A DNA stretch of 64,000 nt. It comes from Pseudoips prasinana. Taxonomy: Eukaryota > Arthropoda > Insecta > Lepidoptera > Nolidae. This document shows positions 53,805 to 64,000 of this stretch, piece by piece. Under the pieces are notes generated by a model. It worked only from the letters and a program-made list of their open reading frames with translations, ran no database searches and was not told the origin of the DNA. The stretch is from contig OX621247.1 in the NCBI GenBank assembly GCA_951640165.1, positions 20,248,001 to 20,312,000 of the forward strand. Reading direction: 5' to 3'. The position numbers were made by a program, and so were the translations under genes. Position 1 is the stretch's first letter. Every line of letters begins with the position of its first letter.

Positions 53805-54558
53805 TGTAGCCATCAATTATAATTAATTTGGCATTTGACATTAATATCTTATTAACATTAAATTTGTTGTGTGTTTTATTTTGTTCTTTACCATTTATGA
53901 TAAATTTAAGATTAAATAAACGAGGACAAATAAAAACTAAAATATGTTTATAACTGAGGACAAAAAGCCGTTTAGTAATCATAGAAACTTAACTTAACTC
54001 GACCCGATATTCAATATAATTTCGGTATATCAGTTTATTATTTGAAAATATAATAGTGCGAGAAAGGTCAAGGCGAAAGGATATACCGTCAAAATCATAT
54101 TGCATTAATCGGGTCTTGGTCGCAATTTCTTAATCACTTAGAAGGGTTTAAGCGTAAAAACACGACAATATATCCGGTAAGATTTCGATTCTGCTCAAAT
54201 AGATAAAAAATGGCGGAAGACAATTCGATGATTTTATGATGCTGAAGGGACGAAAACTTATGACTAATGTAACAAAACAAAGATATGCTGTCCGGGCCTT
54301 TGAATTGTAACGTCTTTTGAACAGACACACTTCGCATCACTTAAAAGAGTATATAAGCTTAGCATAGACTAAGATTAATCCAGCATTCTGATTTTTTTAA
54401 ATAAAAATGCTATGGGTGGTCTGTTTGGTTTCTTTATGGAAATCACGAATGTCAGAACAGCTGATTTTTTAATAATTATATTTTTTTATAAGTAGTATTT
54501 AATTTTGTATAAAAATCACTTCCAGATTATATGATATTAATTAAAAAGTACTTTTAAG
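53805..54558. other. Upstream region of the first cytochrome b561-like gene
   Basis: No repeat or core promoter could be assigned. The promoter and 5' UTR of the gene must lie here or farther upstream. Small minus-strand frames at 54134-54340 are not supported. Confidence 0.4.
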
Positions 54559-54864
54559 ATGGCAAAAAAGAAATCTAAAAAGGCTGAAGAAAGCGATGAC
54601 GAAGATAGAAAGGCTGATTTGGCTGAACAAGCTTGTAAATTAGAATGCTCGAAAAGACCGCTAGCGAAAGAGTTTGTGGGGCCTGTGAAAATCATTTTAA
54701 TCGACCCTTCCAATAAAGACTACAAGCGAAGAATATGGGGTGCAGCTTTATTAGGGCTGGCCAACTTGTTGATGGGGGCAACAGTAATCACAGTAATCTT
54801 TTTTTCATTGAACTTCCGAATACAAGTATTTTCTAATGCGCATGTTATAATAGGCACTATCGGG
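54559..54864 (+). CDS. Exon 1 of the first b561-like gene
   Basis: 102 codons ending NAHVIIGTIG, phase 0 at the donor GTAAGC. It contains the first transmembrane segment (WGAALLGLANLLMGATVITV) and the first putative haem His (95). Confidence 0.85.
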
Positions 54865-57800
54865 GTAAGCTGATTTTCATGTTGCTAAGACTAGCCTTTT
54901 CCACACATTCGTAATACCAAAAAAAATTTCAAGGGAAAAACGGTTTTCATTCGACTTTACCCGATAATTTGGTTGTTCAGCGTACCTGTATGTTCGTATA
55001 AGAATTAGATTAAAAATAAATGAAAATTAATATTAAGAATGTGATGTATTGACCCATTATATAATAACTTCACTCTCCTAATGGTTTGCTGAAAGAAAAT
55101 TCATTAATGAATTAAGCTCGTCTATGTACATGACTTTTCATTGTAAAATTTAATTTAAATGTATGTTTCTGTGTGCAATAAAGCATAAAGAAAGAATGTA
55201 TGAAAAAAAAAATTATATTAGAACTGAGGACAGTATTAAAAAAGCATAAATTAGAACTCGGGGTTAAGCTCAATATAGGTAAAAATAAAAATGCAATTAG
55301 GATGACTATCATTCAAAGTTGATTTTGAATTCGTACTGCTTATGAGCTGTAATGAATTAGAAGCTATCTCGAAGTTTCAATGAACAAGTAAACTGATCAC
55401 AGACAGTGCCAGTATGCCGAATTTCTTAGCATATTTATTTAACATATAAATTGGGTTGCATTGATTTAAAGATTCCTTACTTATTGTATGGGCAGTAGTT
55501 GGTTACCAAGCTACGATGAGTTATTCAAACCGCCCAGTAGGCCTCTAACTTGGCTTATAGACTGTTGCCTGATGATAACAACCGGGACCGAAAGCTTAAC
55601 CTTCCCCTTCGAATTACGTAGACTCTCAGGAATTTAACCACTTTGCTGGTCACCCATCTATACTGGCTGGCTGACAACGTGTTAGATATATATACTTAAC
55701 CTCGATAATGCCCACCTAGACCAAGGCCTCCCCCAAAGATCTCCACAATCGCGCGGTCTCCCATCCAGCGGCTTCCTGACCACATAGCCTAGCTCATAGA
55801 TCCGACGCTCGCTGGGATAGAAAAGTTCTTGAGTGGCGACCACGAACCGCAAGACGCAGCGTAGTCTGGCGGCCCCCTACAAGATGGATGGATGGCCTTG
55901 TGAAGTTCCTATGCCTACTGATTATTTTCATCAATTCGTTTGGGGCATGATTCATTCTTTAGGTGGCTTAGAATTGTAATATTATAGACTTAAACATCAT
56001 TTGCTATTTCTTCCAGCTTCAAATGTTCCTGCCTACTGGGATTTTAATGTTAAACAGTTTATTCGGGGGTGCGTCCCCTCTAGTACACAGACATAGGAGA
56101 TGGGATCATATTTTCCTCATGTTCATGGGATTGTGTTTTGGTCTTGCTTCGGCGGTGTTAGCAATCATGCTAGGTGGATATCTAAATTTTCTGACAGACC
56201 ATAGTATAGCAGGTAAACATTTTAATAACATTTTGGTAACTTTTATTAAGAGAATGCTTTAGCATAAGTTGTTTTTTTATAGCCACTTTCTCTTTTTTGC
56301 AAATATACATATGTCAATTCTTATAGTAGCAGTGTAAACAAGAGACTTAACTTAGCGCTCAACCAGCACTATAAAGGTAAAACAACTGATATAAAATATG
56401 TGGGAAATGTTATATACTTACATTTTTACAAGTAGTTGCTTCGATAATTGGCCTGGGTTGCGTAACGATCTGCAGATTTATTGAGCTTGTGAATCCAAAA
56501 TAGTGATTGTTTTTAATTATTCAATACTTATCAAAAAAATTAAAAAGTACAATAAATAGCTGGCAATTTAGTCTATATATTCTATATAATATTAATTTAA
56601 TAAACAATTTCGATGTTTCATCCAACAAACGAATGTGGATATTATTTTATATGTATATTCCGTTAATATCTGTCTTTTTGCCAAACTTATCGTTTTTAAT
56701 GCTGATTGTTAACTAAACTATGTGACATCCTGCCAAATATAATATTTTATTTCTTAACAAATATGTTCGTATAGAAAGCATTTAGCACAGTAGGTACTAC
56801 ATTGTAGCAAGAGTCAGTTTTGGTGCCGGTTCGTAGATGGTTTTGGGGGCGAGGGAAAGGGGGCATAAGCGCCTATGGAAAACCAACCTTGCTTTTTATA
56901 TGTGGACCTCCCTTACTGTCACGTTACATCGAAGAGTTCTGGGGCATCATGTGGTACAACTATTCATATTTAACTAGCGATGAGTTCATTTTTATGTAAG
57001 ACTATGCATACGGTAATGTTCCATGACGAACTGCACAGAAGCACACATTAGAGCCTGAAGTGAAAAAAGAACTGTTGAACAAAAAATAGCAAAAGAAATT
57101 AAATTTTTATTTGAAACATAAACAATCGATAAGCGATACCTTATAATGTTTGCTATTAACTGGCACTATTTATTTTATTTGTTTAATGAAAAACCAAACT
57201 TCAAAAGTTATTTGATTTTTTTGATGAGCAGTGTTACTACTTACTAGGCATATTTGTAAAAACGTGATTTATTTCTAATTGAACAGTTTTATCGCAAAAA
57301 CTGGTATCGTTGTACTTGGTGAGTTTTGTTAATCATTAAAATCTACGTTGTCACTCCCTAAAGGCGTGGCACGATTAGCTAGCCATCATAAACATGACGT
57401 CACTTGATGATAAATGTGGTCGATTAGTGAGATTTCTTTAAAATCTTTTTACAACCTTACTAGCGAAATTAATCTCTGTGTAACGGGGTACTTTACAAAC
57501 ATATAACTAACGGACATAAAGTATACCCAGACTCAGAATAACTACTTATGGGTCACACAAATAGTTGCCCTGTGCGAATCGAACCCGTGACACCTAGTAG
57601 CGAGGCGACTGTCATAACCGCTGTGAACTATATCCAAATATAGTTAACATATGGGTATTTAAATACCATGCCAATATTCATAGCACCTTTTACTGTATCA
57701 CATTCAAAATTATTTTAATAAAATGAATTATAATTTCAAGGCCGTATTTTGCTAAGCAAGCTTTGTTTAAAAAAGAAAATCTACATTTAAAACCTATCAA

Positions 57801-58916
57801 CCCTTTATAAACTCAAACTATTAATTTTAGCTTTTTTAGCATGCCAATTATTGTGTATTATGTATAATTATTGTGTGTGTACTTTAATTTCAATTATCTC
57901 GAATATTAAAAATATATATGAAGCTATAATATAAGTGCTGTGTACTACTACTGTGGACTACAGCTTAAAATTTTGCTTGTAAAATAAAATATGTAGAACT
58001 TCATAGAATCTGTAATCTGTTTCTGTACCAATAAAATAAAAATAAAATAAGTATTTTGATAGCCTATAACTATAAAAATAATTATTTTTGTCACGACATT
58101 AATTATGCGTTCTGTCAACGGCAAAAGTACATGGTCAAAATTAGAGATTCAATAGTAATGATCATAAATTGCTTCAAAATAGTGTGTCGGTGAAATGTTT
58201 CTAATATCGATTGTAGATCCGTCCTAAGTACCCTTTTTAAAAATATTCAATGTACAGTTTTGACTTTCCTATGATTTTATTATATGTTTATAGATAATTA
58301 CACCCATACTCAGGATAAACAGACATGTACACCACCCAAATAAATATCAGTCCTGTGTGGGAATCGAACCACGCCAACCGGTACGCCATCCAATAATTCT
58401 AAATATGTGTCTGTGACTAATAAATCATAGAACATTATATTTAAAATTAATGGAGAGAAATAATAAAAAGTTGATGGAGATAATGAAAAGTAAACAATAG
58501 ACAAACGCATTCTAAAATGTGTTTGTCAATTGTTTGCTTTTTATTATAAAATTTCTCTCCCATTGGTGAATGAATTGAATTATTTTTTTATTTTGACTGA
58601 GTTGTGATTATTATTTTCAGGTCTGGCTTCAGTAGTGTGTGGTTCTGTGGCCTGGGTTTTTGGTCCTTTACTATATTTTTGTAATCAACTAACAGCCATC
58701 GGTAAACTACTGCAGCTTGTACATAGATTCCTTGGCTTGGCTTCTATGGGGGCGGCCTCAGGTTGTTTTCTATTGGGCATATTAAGACCTAGTTTTATGG
58801 CATGGGGAAATCAAGTCTTGAAGTATATGCCTTACATGTTGGCGGGATTTTGTATTTTTTATACAGCTGTCACATTGTTTTCTCCTTTTATGAGAATCCA
58901 AACCTATCAAGGCTGA
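54559..58916 (+). CDS. Cytochrome b561 domain protein, three exons, complete
   Basis: Exons 54559-54864, 56017-56212 and 58621-58916 join with GT-AG borders (G|GTAAGC; TTCCAG|C; G|GTAAAC; TTTCAG|G), phases 0 and 1, to give 265 residues. The N-terminus (~1-58) is charged (MAKKKSKKAEESDDEDRKAD), probably cytosolic. Six hydrophobic segments follow (~60-85, 95-117, 134-156, 166-187, 201-222, 237-257). His95, 133, 164 and 202 are spaced 38, 31 and 38 apart, close to the four haem-ligating His of the b561 core. Family members pass electrons from ascorbate across a membrane, for example to ferric iron; the substrate here is inference. A poly(A) signal AATAAA lies at 58927-58932. The paralogue follows at 62349. 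Confidence 0.8.
54865..56016 (+). other. Intron 1 of the first b561-like gene
   Basis: 1,152 bp. It contains an RTE-like fragment on the minus strand (55711-55895) and a T/A-rich acceptor tract TTGCTATTTCTTCCAG. Nothing coding. Confidence 0.75.
55711..55895 (-). repeat. RTE fragment inside intron 1
   Basis: ACCAAGGCCTCCCCCAAAGA, TCTCCACAATCGCGCGGTCT and ATCCAGCGGC are the minus-strand RTE C-terminus; farther out CGCAGCGTAGTCTGGCGGCC continues the same ORF. Decayed, no open frame. Confidence 0.55.
56017..56212 (+). CDS. Exon 2 of the first b561-like gene
   Basis: Begins LQMFLPTGILMLNSLFGG and ends FLTDHSIA plus one base (phase 1). It holds HRHRRWDHIFLMFMGLCFGL with the second His (133) and the third His (164) at its end. 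The ORF caller's Met at 56023 is internal. Confidence 0.85.
57471..57625 (-). repeat. SINE family A in intron 2
   Basis: Minus strand: a decayed box B (CACGGGTTCGATTCGCACA) followed by CTATTTGTGTGACCCATAAG and the CCCCGTTACACAGAG end. Confidence 0.75.
58205..58294 (-). repeat. Helitron-like family B, 5' end only
   Basis: Minus strand: TCTATAAACATATAATAAAA, then TCATAGGAAAGTCAAAACTG, as at 4935 and 45080. Truncated. Confidence 0.6.
58295..58400 (-). repeat. SINE family B fragment
   Basis: GGATAAACAGACATGTACAC and GTGTGGGAATCGAACCACGC; box B is shortened. Confidence 0.55.
58621..58916 (+). CDS. Exon 3 of the first b561-like gene, with stop
   Basis: It completes a Gly codon and reads LASVVCGSVAWVFGPLLYFC, then LLQLVHRFLGLASMGAASG with the fourth His (202), a last helix YMPYMLAGFCIFYTAVTLF and a stop at 58914-58916. 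Confidence 0.85.
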
Positions 58917-58961
58917 TTAAAATTGTAATAAAAATAGTTGATTTTTACATCATTAATATAT

Positions 58962-59102
58962 GTACAGACGCCAGCACATCCAGTTTCTCCAATCTGTCAA
59001 ATTTCTTTTATAGATTTTCAACTTTATCACAAAAACAGAAGGTTCACTTTCAATAGAGGAAATTTGACAGATTAGGATAGCCTGATGTGCTGGCGTCTGT
59101 AC
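58962..59102. mobile_element. MITE family 1, copy 4
   Basis: GTACAGACGCCAGCACATCC at the left and GATGTGCTGGCGTCTGTAC at the right, with the interior AAGGTTCACTTTCAATAGAG. 141 bp, beginning about 45 bp after the stop codon of the first b561-like gene and about 30 bp after its poly(A) signal. Confidence 0.9.
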
Positions 59103-59876
59103 ATTGTTTTATTTTTTATAACTTTTTGTAGGTAGTACGTTAAAATATGCTTTTACCCCATGTATGCAGCCAGATAACATGGCGTGTTCATTCGGTGTAT
59201 CATTTAAAACAAACACACACAAGCACAAAAAGTTAACTGTTAAATGTTAATTGTAATCTTTATAGTATTTTGTCCCTTCATTTAAATTAAATTCAAATTT
59301 ACAAAGGTTAGAAACTAAGAAATTTACTTTTACTATTAAACCAGCTAAGATAGCATGATACGAACAGAGTCATAAAAAGACATTCACAACAGAGTGATAC
59401 AAAGGTGTATACACCATACTCTGTTAGTATAAATTACGCCTGTTAATATAATAAGTATAATTACATTCATCAAATTTGGTGCTTATAATATACAACTGAA
59501 CTGCAGACCCTGTCCTTCATACATTTCGCGTTTTAATAAAATTTGTTTTATAGCTTCAGTCGACGAAATGCTTCGAAGAGGTAATTTTAGTTTGTATATT
59601 AGTTTTTTTTTATTGGGCTAATAGGTAAGCCTCTGACTAATGCCTGCTGCTATCAATTGCAGCACCATTGGAACTATTATATTTACTTCCTAATTTACAA
59701 TTTCCAGTTTAAATAAATAAAAAACTTGAGAGGTGTCAAGGGACTCCCGGATGGAACGAAGTTATTTCTTATTATTTATTATGTCCAAAAAACCTGTATA
59801 CACTCAACAAAAATAATCGTCGCGACACCACACTGTTCAATGCGAAATAGAAATGAAAATATCTGGCTTGCTTTCT

Positions 59877-59917
<41 letters not shown>

Positions 59918-59950
59918 ACAGAGAAACATGCGCACGCCGCACAGCTGCAA
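59103..59950. other. No gene; (GA)n microsatellite
   Basis: Intergenic. (GA)n at about 59879-59913 followed by a CACAGAG stretch. The frame 59726-59962 runs through the microsatellite and is not a gene. Confidence 0.5.
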
Positions 59951-60760
59951 AAAGTGTCGTGACTACTTTTCGTAAGATTTTTTCCGTCTAGCCCCCTTTC
60001 ACAAAGCGCGATAAGGAACTTCGTACCAATAATAATAATAAAATATATATGCCGGTAACAGTATGACCCCCAGGCACTCCACGCCGCCGTACTAACATTG
60101 GCCTTTGCCGCGAAAATGTTTCGTTGTGTGTTATCACGCATGATTTCTGCGTAAATCTCTTTAACGGATATTTAACTGTTGTTGCGATCTTATCGCATCG
60201 CCAAGAGCTTAATCTAGGACACTCATCTATCAGGTGGGGTATCGTCTCCGGTATATCAGGATCACATGCGCAGCCACAGTATGTCCTTAGTTTGGAACCT
60301 GCCAAATATTGTCCAAACCCCCCATGCCCCGTCAGCAACTGAGTAGTGACATTGTTAATTTTAATGCTGTTAACAATTTGGTATGCCTATTTTATGTCAG
60401 GCAAGAAAAGTCTCGGCCCCTACATATCGGTTTTACCACTCCCTGACACAATTCTGGCATATAGCGTATTTAAAATATATAGGTACCGCATCATAGACTG
60501 GTGCGGTCTTTTTAGTAAGGGCGACTTTCTTCGCCAAGTTGTCCGTCCTTTCATTCCTACCAGTACCCACGTGCGCCCTAACCCAAAATAGTTTGATAGT
60601 TGGCTTCCAGAGTCTGGAATAGATCTTGTATCTCCGCCACTTATGGATGTGTACTGTTGGGGACGGCAATAGCTTCCAGAGCCGATCTGGAGTCGCTTAG
60701 GATATATCTGCTGGGGTATTTCTCAATATCTCTTCATAGCTTTGCTATACATCCACACAC
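59951..60760 (-). pseudogene. LINE RNase H and C-terminal CCHC relic
   Basis: Minus strand, in changing frames: ILSDSRSALEAIAVPNSTHP (an RNase H acidic motif), then WVRAHVGTGRNERTDNLAKK (the last RNase H motif), then LTGHGGFGQYLAGSKLRTY, CACDPDIPETIPHLIDECPR. The order RNase H, GHG-x-F-x-x-YL and a Cys/His-rich end is that of R1/I-type LINEs. Frames change at least twice and stops occur, so it is inactive. It is not the same family as the LINE at 49293. Confidence 0.75.
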
Positions 60761-61138
60761 CAATCAGCTTCTTGAACTTTTTTTTTGGGTAACACTGCCA
60801 TATCCATATTCTTCCCTTATCCACCTGAAAAAAATAAGCATCGACAGTAACCTCAAGAGGACCAAAGAGACCCAGTTAAGACATATTTTTACACATATTT
60901 CACATTTTTTTTAATATCTAAAACAATTTTCTATAGGCTTTGGCTATCCTAGCATTTGATAGTAAAGTCAAATTATTTTAAAGGTGCATTTTGACAGAAG
61001 CATTTTAGGGTTGGATTCAAAACATTCTTCAAATTCAAAACATTTTATATAAAGGGACTAGTCCCTTCCTCTTGCCTACCACTGCATACAGGAGTGCAGG
61101 CAGAATCAAAAGTGGCAATAATGAAATAATAATAATAT
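60761..61138. other. No feature recognised
   Basis: Unassigned intergenic sequence. Confidence 0.4.
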
Positions 61139-61392
61139 ATCCTGGGACATTATTTACACCATCTGGCCATCTGATCCCAAACTAAGCAAAGCTTGTACTA
61201 TGGAAACCAGATAACTGCTATACTACATATACTATTTTTCGTTTGTAAATACATGCTTATATAGACAAATTACATCCAGACTCAGGACAAACAGACATGT
61301 TCATGCACACAAATATCTGTCCTGGGTGGGAATCGAGCTCACGACCTCCGGCGTGAAAAGCAAGCATTTGCCAACCACGCCAACAGGCCCGT
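61139..61392 (-). repeat. tRNA-derived SINE, family B
   Basis: Nearly complete: box B-like GTGAGCTCGATTCCCACC, head GGCGTGGTTGGCAAATGCTT and the body matching 2191-2431 over its length. Confidence 0.85.
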
Positions 61393-62348
61393 AAAAAATG
61401 ACACTGAGAAGTGAGGTACAGACATGTCCCGGGGAATTGCTTTAACTGTCTGGAATCTCGCAGAAGGAGTTAGGAAAAAAGCAGATCCCCCTTCGCTCCG
61501 GAACATAGTCGGTGACAAAATTATATAACGAGACTGTAGCCACATAAAACAAGATAATTGCAACAAACAATTGCAAAGGATACATCGAAGGATCCTATCA
61601 ATTGAGCTGTTATATTTTATTTCAATAGTAGGTATTGCAAAAGTGCTTAAATGGACGGAAGTAGCACCTTGTTGCTATAAGATTTACATAATAAAATACA
61701 CCAGATATTGGTTGCAAGCTATTTAACATAATTTCACGCTCACTATGCCAAATAATACACCCACAAAGTATGTGGTGGGCGGTTTGGTCATATTTGCAAT
61801 GGGAAGTTAAGCAAAGTCATATTGGTAAAGGTACTAAAGTGAATCTAAACAATTTACTTTTAAAATTTCAGAGTCTTGTTAGAAATCGTGCCACCATTTG
61901 TCTAAATTCTTAGATATATTAGTGGAAAGCAGCACACCATTCTTAAAAAAAACAGACTAAATAAATAGCCACAAGTAAACTTTCAATGTTACCAGCATAA
62001 ATTATTTTGTTCTTAAATAAAACTTAGCTAGTTTTATTTAATAGTTTTTATGTGGTTTTTTATTTAATAATCTGTTTTTTTTAAGAATTATGTGCTGTTT
62101 TCGCAACATATCTGTATTTAAATTGCGAAAATAAAAAGCTAGTGAATGAGCGTGATTCAATAATTATAGTCAGCATCACATCGACCTACGTAAATCTCAA
62201 AATCCCAGCTCAGCAATATATTTTTTTAACTTAGTGATTATATACTCTGTGCTTGTCACAGCGTAGTTTGATTTTCTTTGTGTCACAGTAAACTTATTAC
62301 CGTGTGAGGTGGTTTGTAAATATTTTTTTGTAAATTAAATGTATTATT
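61393..62348. other. Upstream region of the second b561-like gene
   Basis: AT-rich. An A/T-mirror ACAGACTAAATAAATAG and CTGTTTTTTTTAAGAATTA pair (61945-62090) suggests a loose inverted repeat. No promoter element is assigned with confidence. Confidence 0.4.
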
Positions 62349-62597
62349 ATGAACCCACCTCCCTCTACAAATCCCGAATCTCCAGTAGTAGCAAAGCCTA
62401 GAGATAGTAAAAATCACTTAAAATTCGGTACACCTATCAAGGTAGTGGTAATTGAAAACCAAAGCGATTATTGTTGCAATGTATGGAGTGCGATTGCTGT
62501 TGGTTTGATACATGTGTCAGTTGGTGCTTTACTAATGGCTTTATTTTTGTATAATACATTCACGGGTGATGGTCATGCTTTCTTGTGCACTTTGGGA
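62349..62597 (+). CDS. Exon 1 of the second b561-like gene
   Basis: 83 codons ending DGHAFLCTLG, with one transmembrane segment (AIAVGLIHVSVGALLMALFL). Confidence 0.8.
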
Positions 62598-63589
62598 GTA
62601 AGTTATCATTCGTTTCAAAATATCATATACTTTGTGTATTAGAAAAATTAACATACTGCTTGTTTGTTGCCGTTTGTTGCACTAAGTCAATGACTAGATA
62701 TTAATATTTCTATTAATATCTAGTCATTGACTTATATACGTATAACTAGACACGCTGTTTCGAATAAAAACTCTGTCCCAGTCCGGCTGTGCGCGAGGTG
62801 AGGGCAATATGGTATTGCGCGTCTAGTAGAATACATATAGGTCCATGTATTTAGTTACTGTCCTAATAGTTTTACTGTTTCCGGAATGGAGCTGTTCATC
62901 ATGCCTGCTCCGAACCACTTTTGAACCACTAAGTCACCAGGATTCATAATAAGGTGTAAGAAACATAACGATAACGAAATAATAAAGATAACGCGTTACT
63001 ATTACTGGTCTTTGCAACGAACAACTGAATTAAAAAATTCCTTAAAACTCTTGGTTTACCAAGAGTTTTACGGAATTTCACAGATTTATCTGTGAAATTT
63101 CTCATAAGGTAATATTTCTCACGTTTGGGGAAATTTGTTTCATCATGTACGACTTGTTTTGCAGTAATTTATTATACTGATTAATTATTTTATCACAATA
63201 ATATCACTCAGTACATTATATTTCAATATTACGAATTGACTAAGTTACTTCGGAGAGTTATGATTAGTTACGGTTCCCTGATGCCTAGAATGCTTTTATA
63301 AGTAGTCATGTTTTGGTAAAGTTTTACTAGGAATAATATTAGGGTCTACATCCCCAATTACGCCTACTAAAACGTTACTAATATAAAGTAATGTTTCAGT
63401 GTAATTTCTTCATGACGGAAGCCATCATAAGCTATAGTTTCGTAAGTGGTTGGTCATCACCTTTACGTTTGAAGCATCGGAGACTGGCACACATTGTATT
63501 GCACACTTTGGGAATTCTGGTCACCGTATACGGAATTGGTGTCGTATTCGCCGGTTACGGAGTTTCGTATAGCGTTCACTCACTTACAG
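62349..63589 (+). CDS. Cytochrome b561 domain paralogue, 5' part (exons 1-2)
   Basis: Exons 62349-62597 and 63400-63589 (donor GTAAGT, acceptor TTTCAG, next donor GTGATA) give 146 codons plus one base; the last exon lies beyond the window. Intron phases (0 and 1) and positions equal those of the gene at 54559: TLG| after a His-containing turn, and VHSLT| before Gly. His76 and His114 are 38 apart, as His95 and His133 in the neighbour; KHRRLAHIVLHTLG aligns with RHRRWDHIFLMFMG. The N-terminus is different (Pro-rich MNPPPSTNPESPVVAKPRDS). The start was chosen as the first Met followed by an unbroken frame. Together the two genes are a tandem duplication; the role as a b561 reductase is inferred. 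Confidence 0.75.
62684..62733. repeat. Perfect 23-bp hairpin, 4-nt loop, intronic
   Basis: 62684-62706 and 62711-62733 are exact complements around TTTC. Confidence 0.95.
63044..63099. repeat. Twin 11-bp hairpins, both with TTTA loops
   Basis: AAAACTCTTGG (63044-63054) with 63059-63069, and AATTTCACAGA (63074-63084) with 63089-63099. Each encloses TTTA. The stems are unrelated to each other. Confidence 0.9.
63400..63589 (+). CDS. Exon 2 of the second b561-like gene
   Basis: CNFFMTEAIISYSFVSGWSS, then LKHRRLAHIVLHTLGILVTV and SYSVHSLT, ending one base into a Gly codon (phase 1). Three candidate haem His: 76 in exon 1, and 114 and 143 here. Confidence 0.8.
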
Positions 63590-64000
63590 GTGATATTATG
63601 AAACTATTTTATTTGACTTCCCAATCCTCAGCCGACCTCCCCACTTAATATATCCTAGTTAATATCCTAGTTTAATACAAACATGGGTGATCACAATTGG
63701 ACTGCACGTGTGGCACAGCGGCTAAGACAGTCGCTTCGCCGCTACGTGTAGCGGGTTCGAGTCCTGCACCGGACAACTGTTTGTGTGAACCATAAGTAGT
63801 TTTTCTAAGTCTGGGTGTTATTTGTGTCCATCTATTATATGTTTGTAAAGTACCCCGCGACACAGGGATTAGATTGGCCAGTGCCCGCACGATTGTCTTT
63901 AAAAAAAATTGAGGCTGGTTGTATTCATCAGACAGCAGTCTTTAAGCTATATCAGACGTCTTTTGGGCAACTTGAACAATTTATTTGAACCAATAAATAA
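63590..64000 (+). other. Intron 2 of the second b561-like gene (partial)
   Basis: It holds a SINE A (63701-63908) and runs off the window. No third exon is visible, so it must lie downstream. Confidence 0.65.
63701..63908 (+). repeat. tRNA-derived SINE, family A, near-complete
   Basis: ACTGCACGTGTGGCACAGCG, GCTAAGACAGTCGC, box B GCGGGTTCGAGTCCTGC, the body GTCCATCTATTATATGTTTG and a short A tract at 63901-63908. Box A and box B are intact, and it is the best reference copy of the family here. Confidence 0.9.

Larger units (their letters stand above)
56213..58620 (+). other. Intron 2 of the first b561-like gene
   Basis: 2,408 bp. It hosts a SINE A (57471-57625), a Helitron-like family B end (58205-58294) and a SINE B fragment (58295-58400), all on the minus strand. 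The remainder is AT-rich without signal; the frame 56507-56716 is not a gene. Confidence 0.75.
62598..63399 (+). other. Intron 1 of the second b561-like gene
   Basis: 802 bp. It contains three perfect short-loop hairpins (62684-62733, 63044-63069, 63074-63099). Acceptor tract AGTAATGTTTCAG. Confidence 0.75.

Noticed and set aside
59726..59962. ORF with a long Arg-Glu repeat
   Set aside because: It is the translation of a (GA)n microsatellite.
1..64000. Endogenous viral sequence, CRISPR array, bacterial operon
   Set aside because: No viral structural or polymerase motif, no regularly spaced direct repeats with spacers, and no prokaryotic gene organisation were seen.

Overview
The window is AT-rich eukaryotic nuclear DNA. 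The clues point to a moth or butterfly: Helitron-like copies with TC...CTAG termini, tRNA-headed SINEs, RTE-type retroposon ends with (GAT)n tails, GTAC-flanked MITEs and CR1-like LINEs carrying an SGNH-like ORF1 domain. I cannot name the species. There is no operon, rRNA, CRISPR array or convincing tRNA gene. Most of the sequence is transposable-element debris of different ages.

Host genes: only two, both on the + strand at the right end. The first (exons 54559-54864, 56017-56212, 58621-58916) encodes a 265-residue six-helix membrane protein. Four of its histidines (95, 133, 164, 202) have the spacing of the haem ligands of cytochrome b561. The second (exons 62349-62597, 63400-63589, running off the window) is a diverged tandem paralogue with the same intron positions and phases. 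By family they are probably transmembrane ascorbate-dependent or ferric reductases.

Layout. 1-5 kb: LINE fragments, a 242-bp tandem repeat, SINEs and the 3' end of an R1-type LINE. 5-18 kb: MITEs, Helitron-like copies and long unassigned stretches. 18.5-20.9 kb: a DNA element with ~640-bp inverted termini and a relic CXC-domain coding segment. 22.1-23.4 kb: an apparently intact DD34D mariner with TA target duplication. 26-28 kb: repeated 3' ends of one LINE family. 31.1-31.7 kb: a foldback with 154-bp perfect arms. 33.5-39.9 kb: a nearly full-length CR1-like LINE whose ORF1 and ORF2 meet at a candidate -1 frameshift heptamer. 40.7-40.9 kb: three adjacent perfect hairpins. 48.86-53.80 kb: a decayed protein-coding Helitron on the - strand, split by an RNase H-bearing LINE with a 12-bp target duplication. 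54.5-64 kb: the cytochrome b561-like pair, with SINEs, a MITE and a LINE remnant in and around it.

The most unusual signals are the T TTA AAC site between the LINE ORFs, the large number of perfect hairpins with 3-6 nt loops (1.8, 32.7, 40.7, 62.7, 63.05 kb), the 154-bp perfect palindromic arms, and the GTAC-flanked MITE whose empty site can be inferred from a second LINE tail in the same window. All gene functions are assigned by reading motifs, without any database search.
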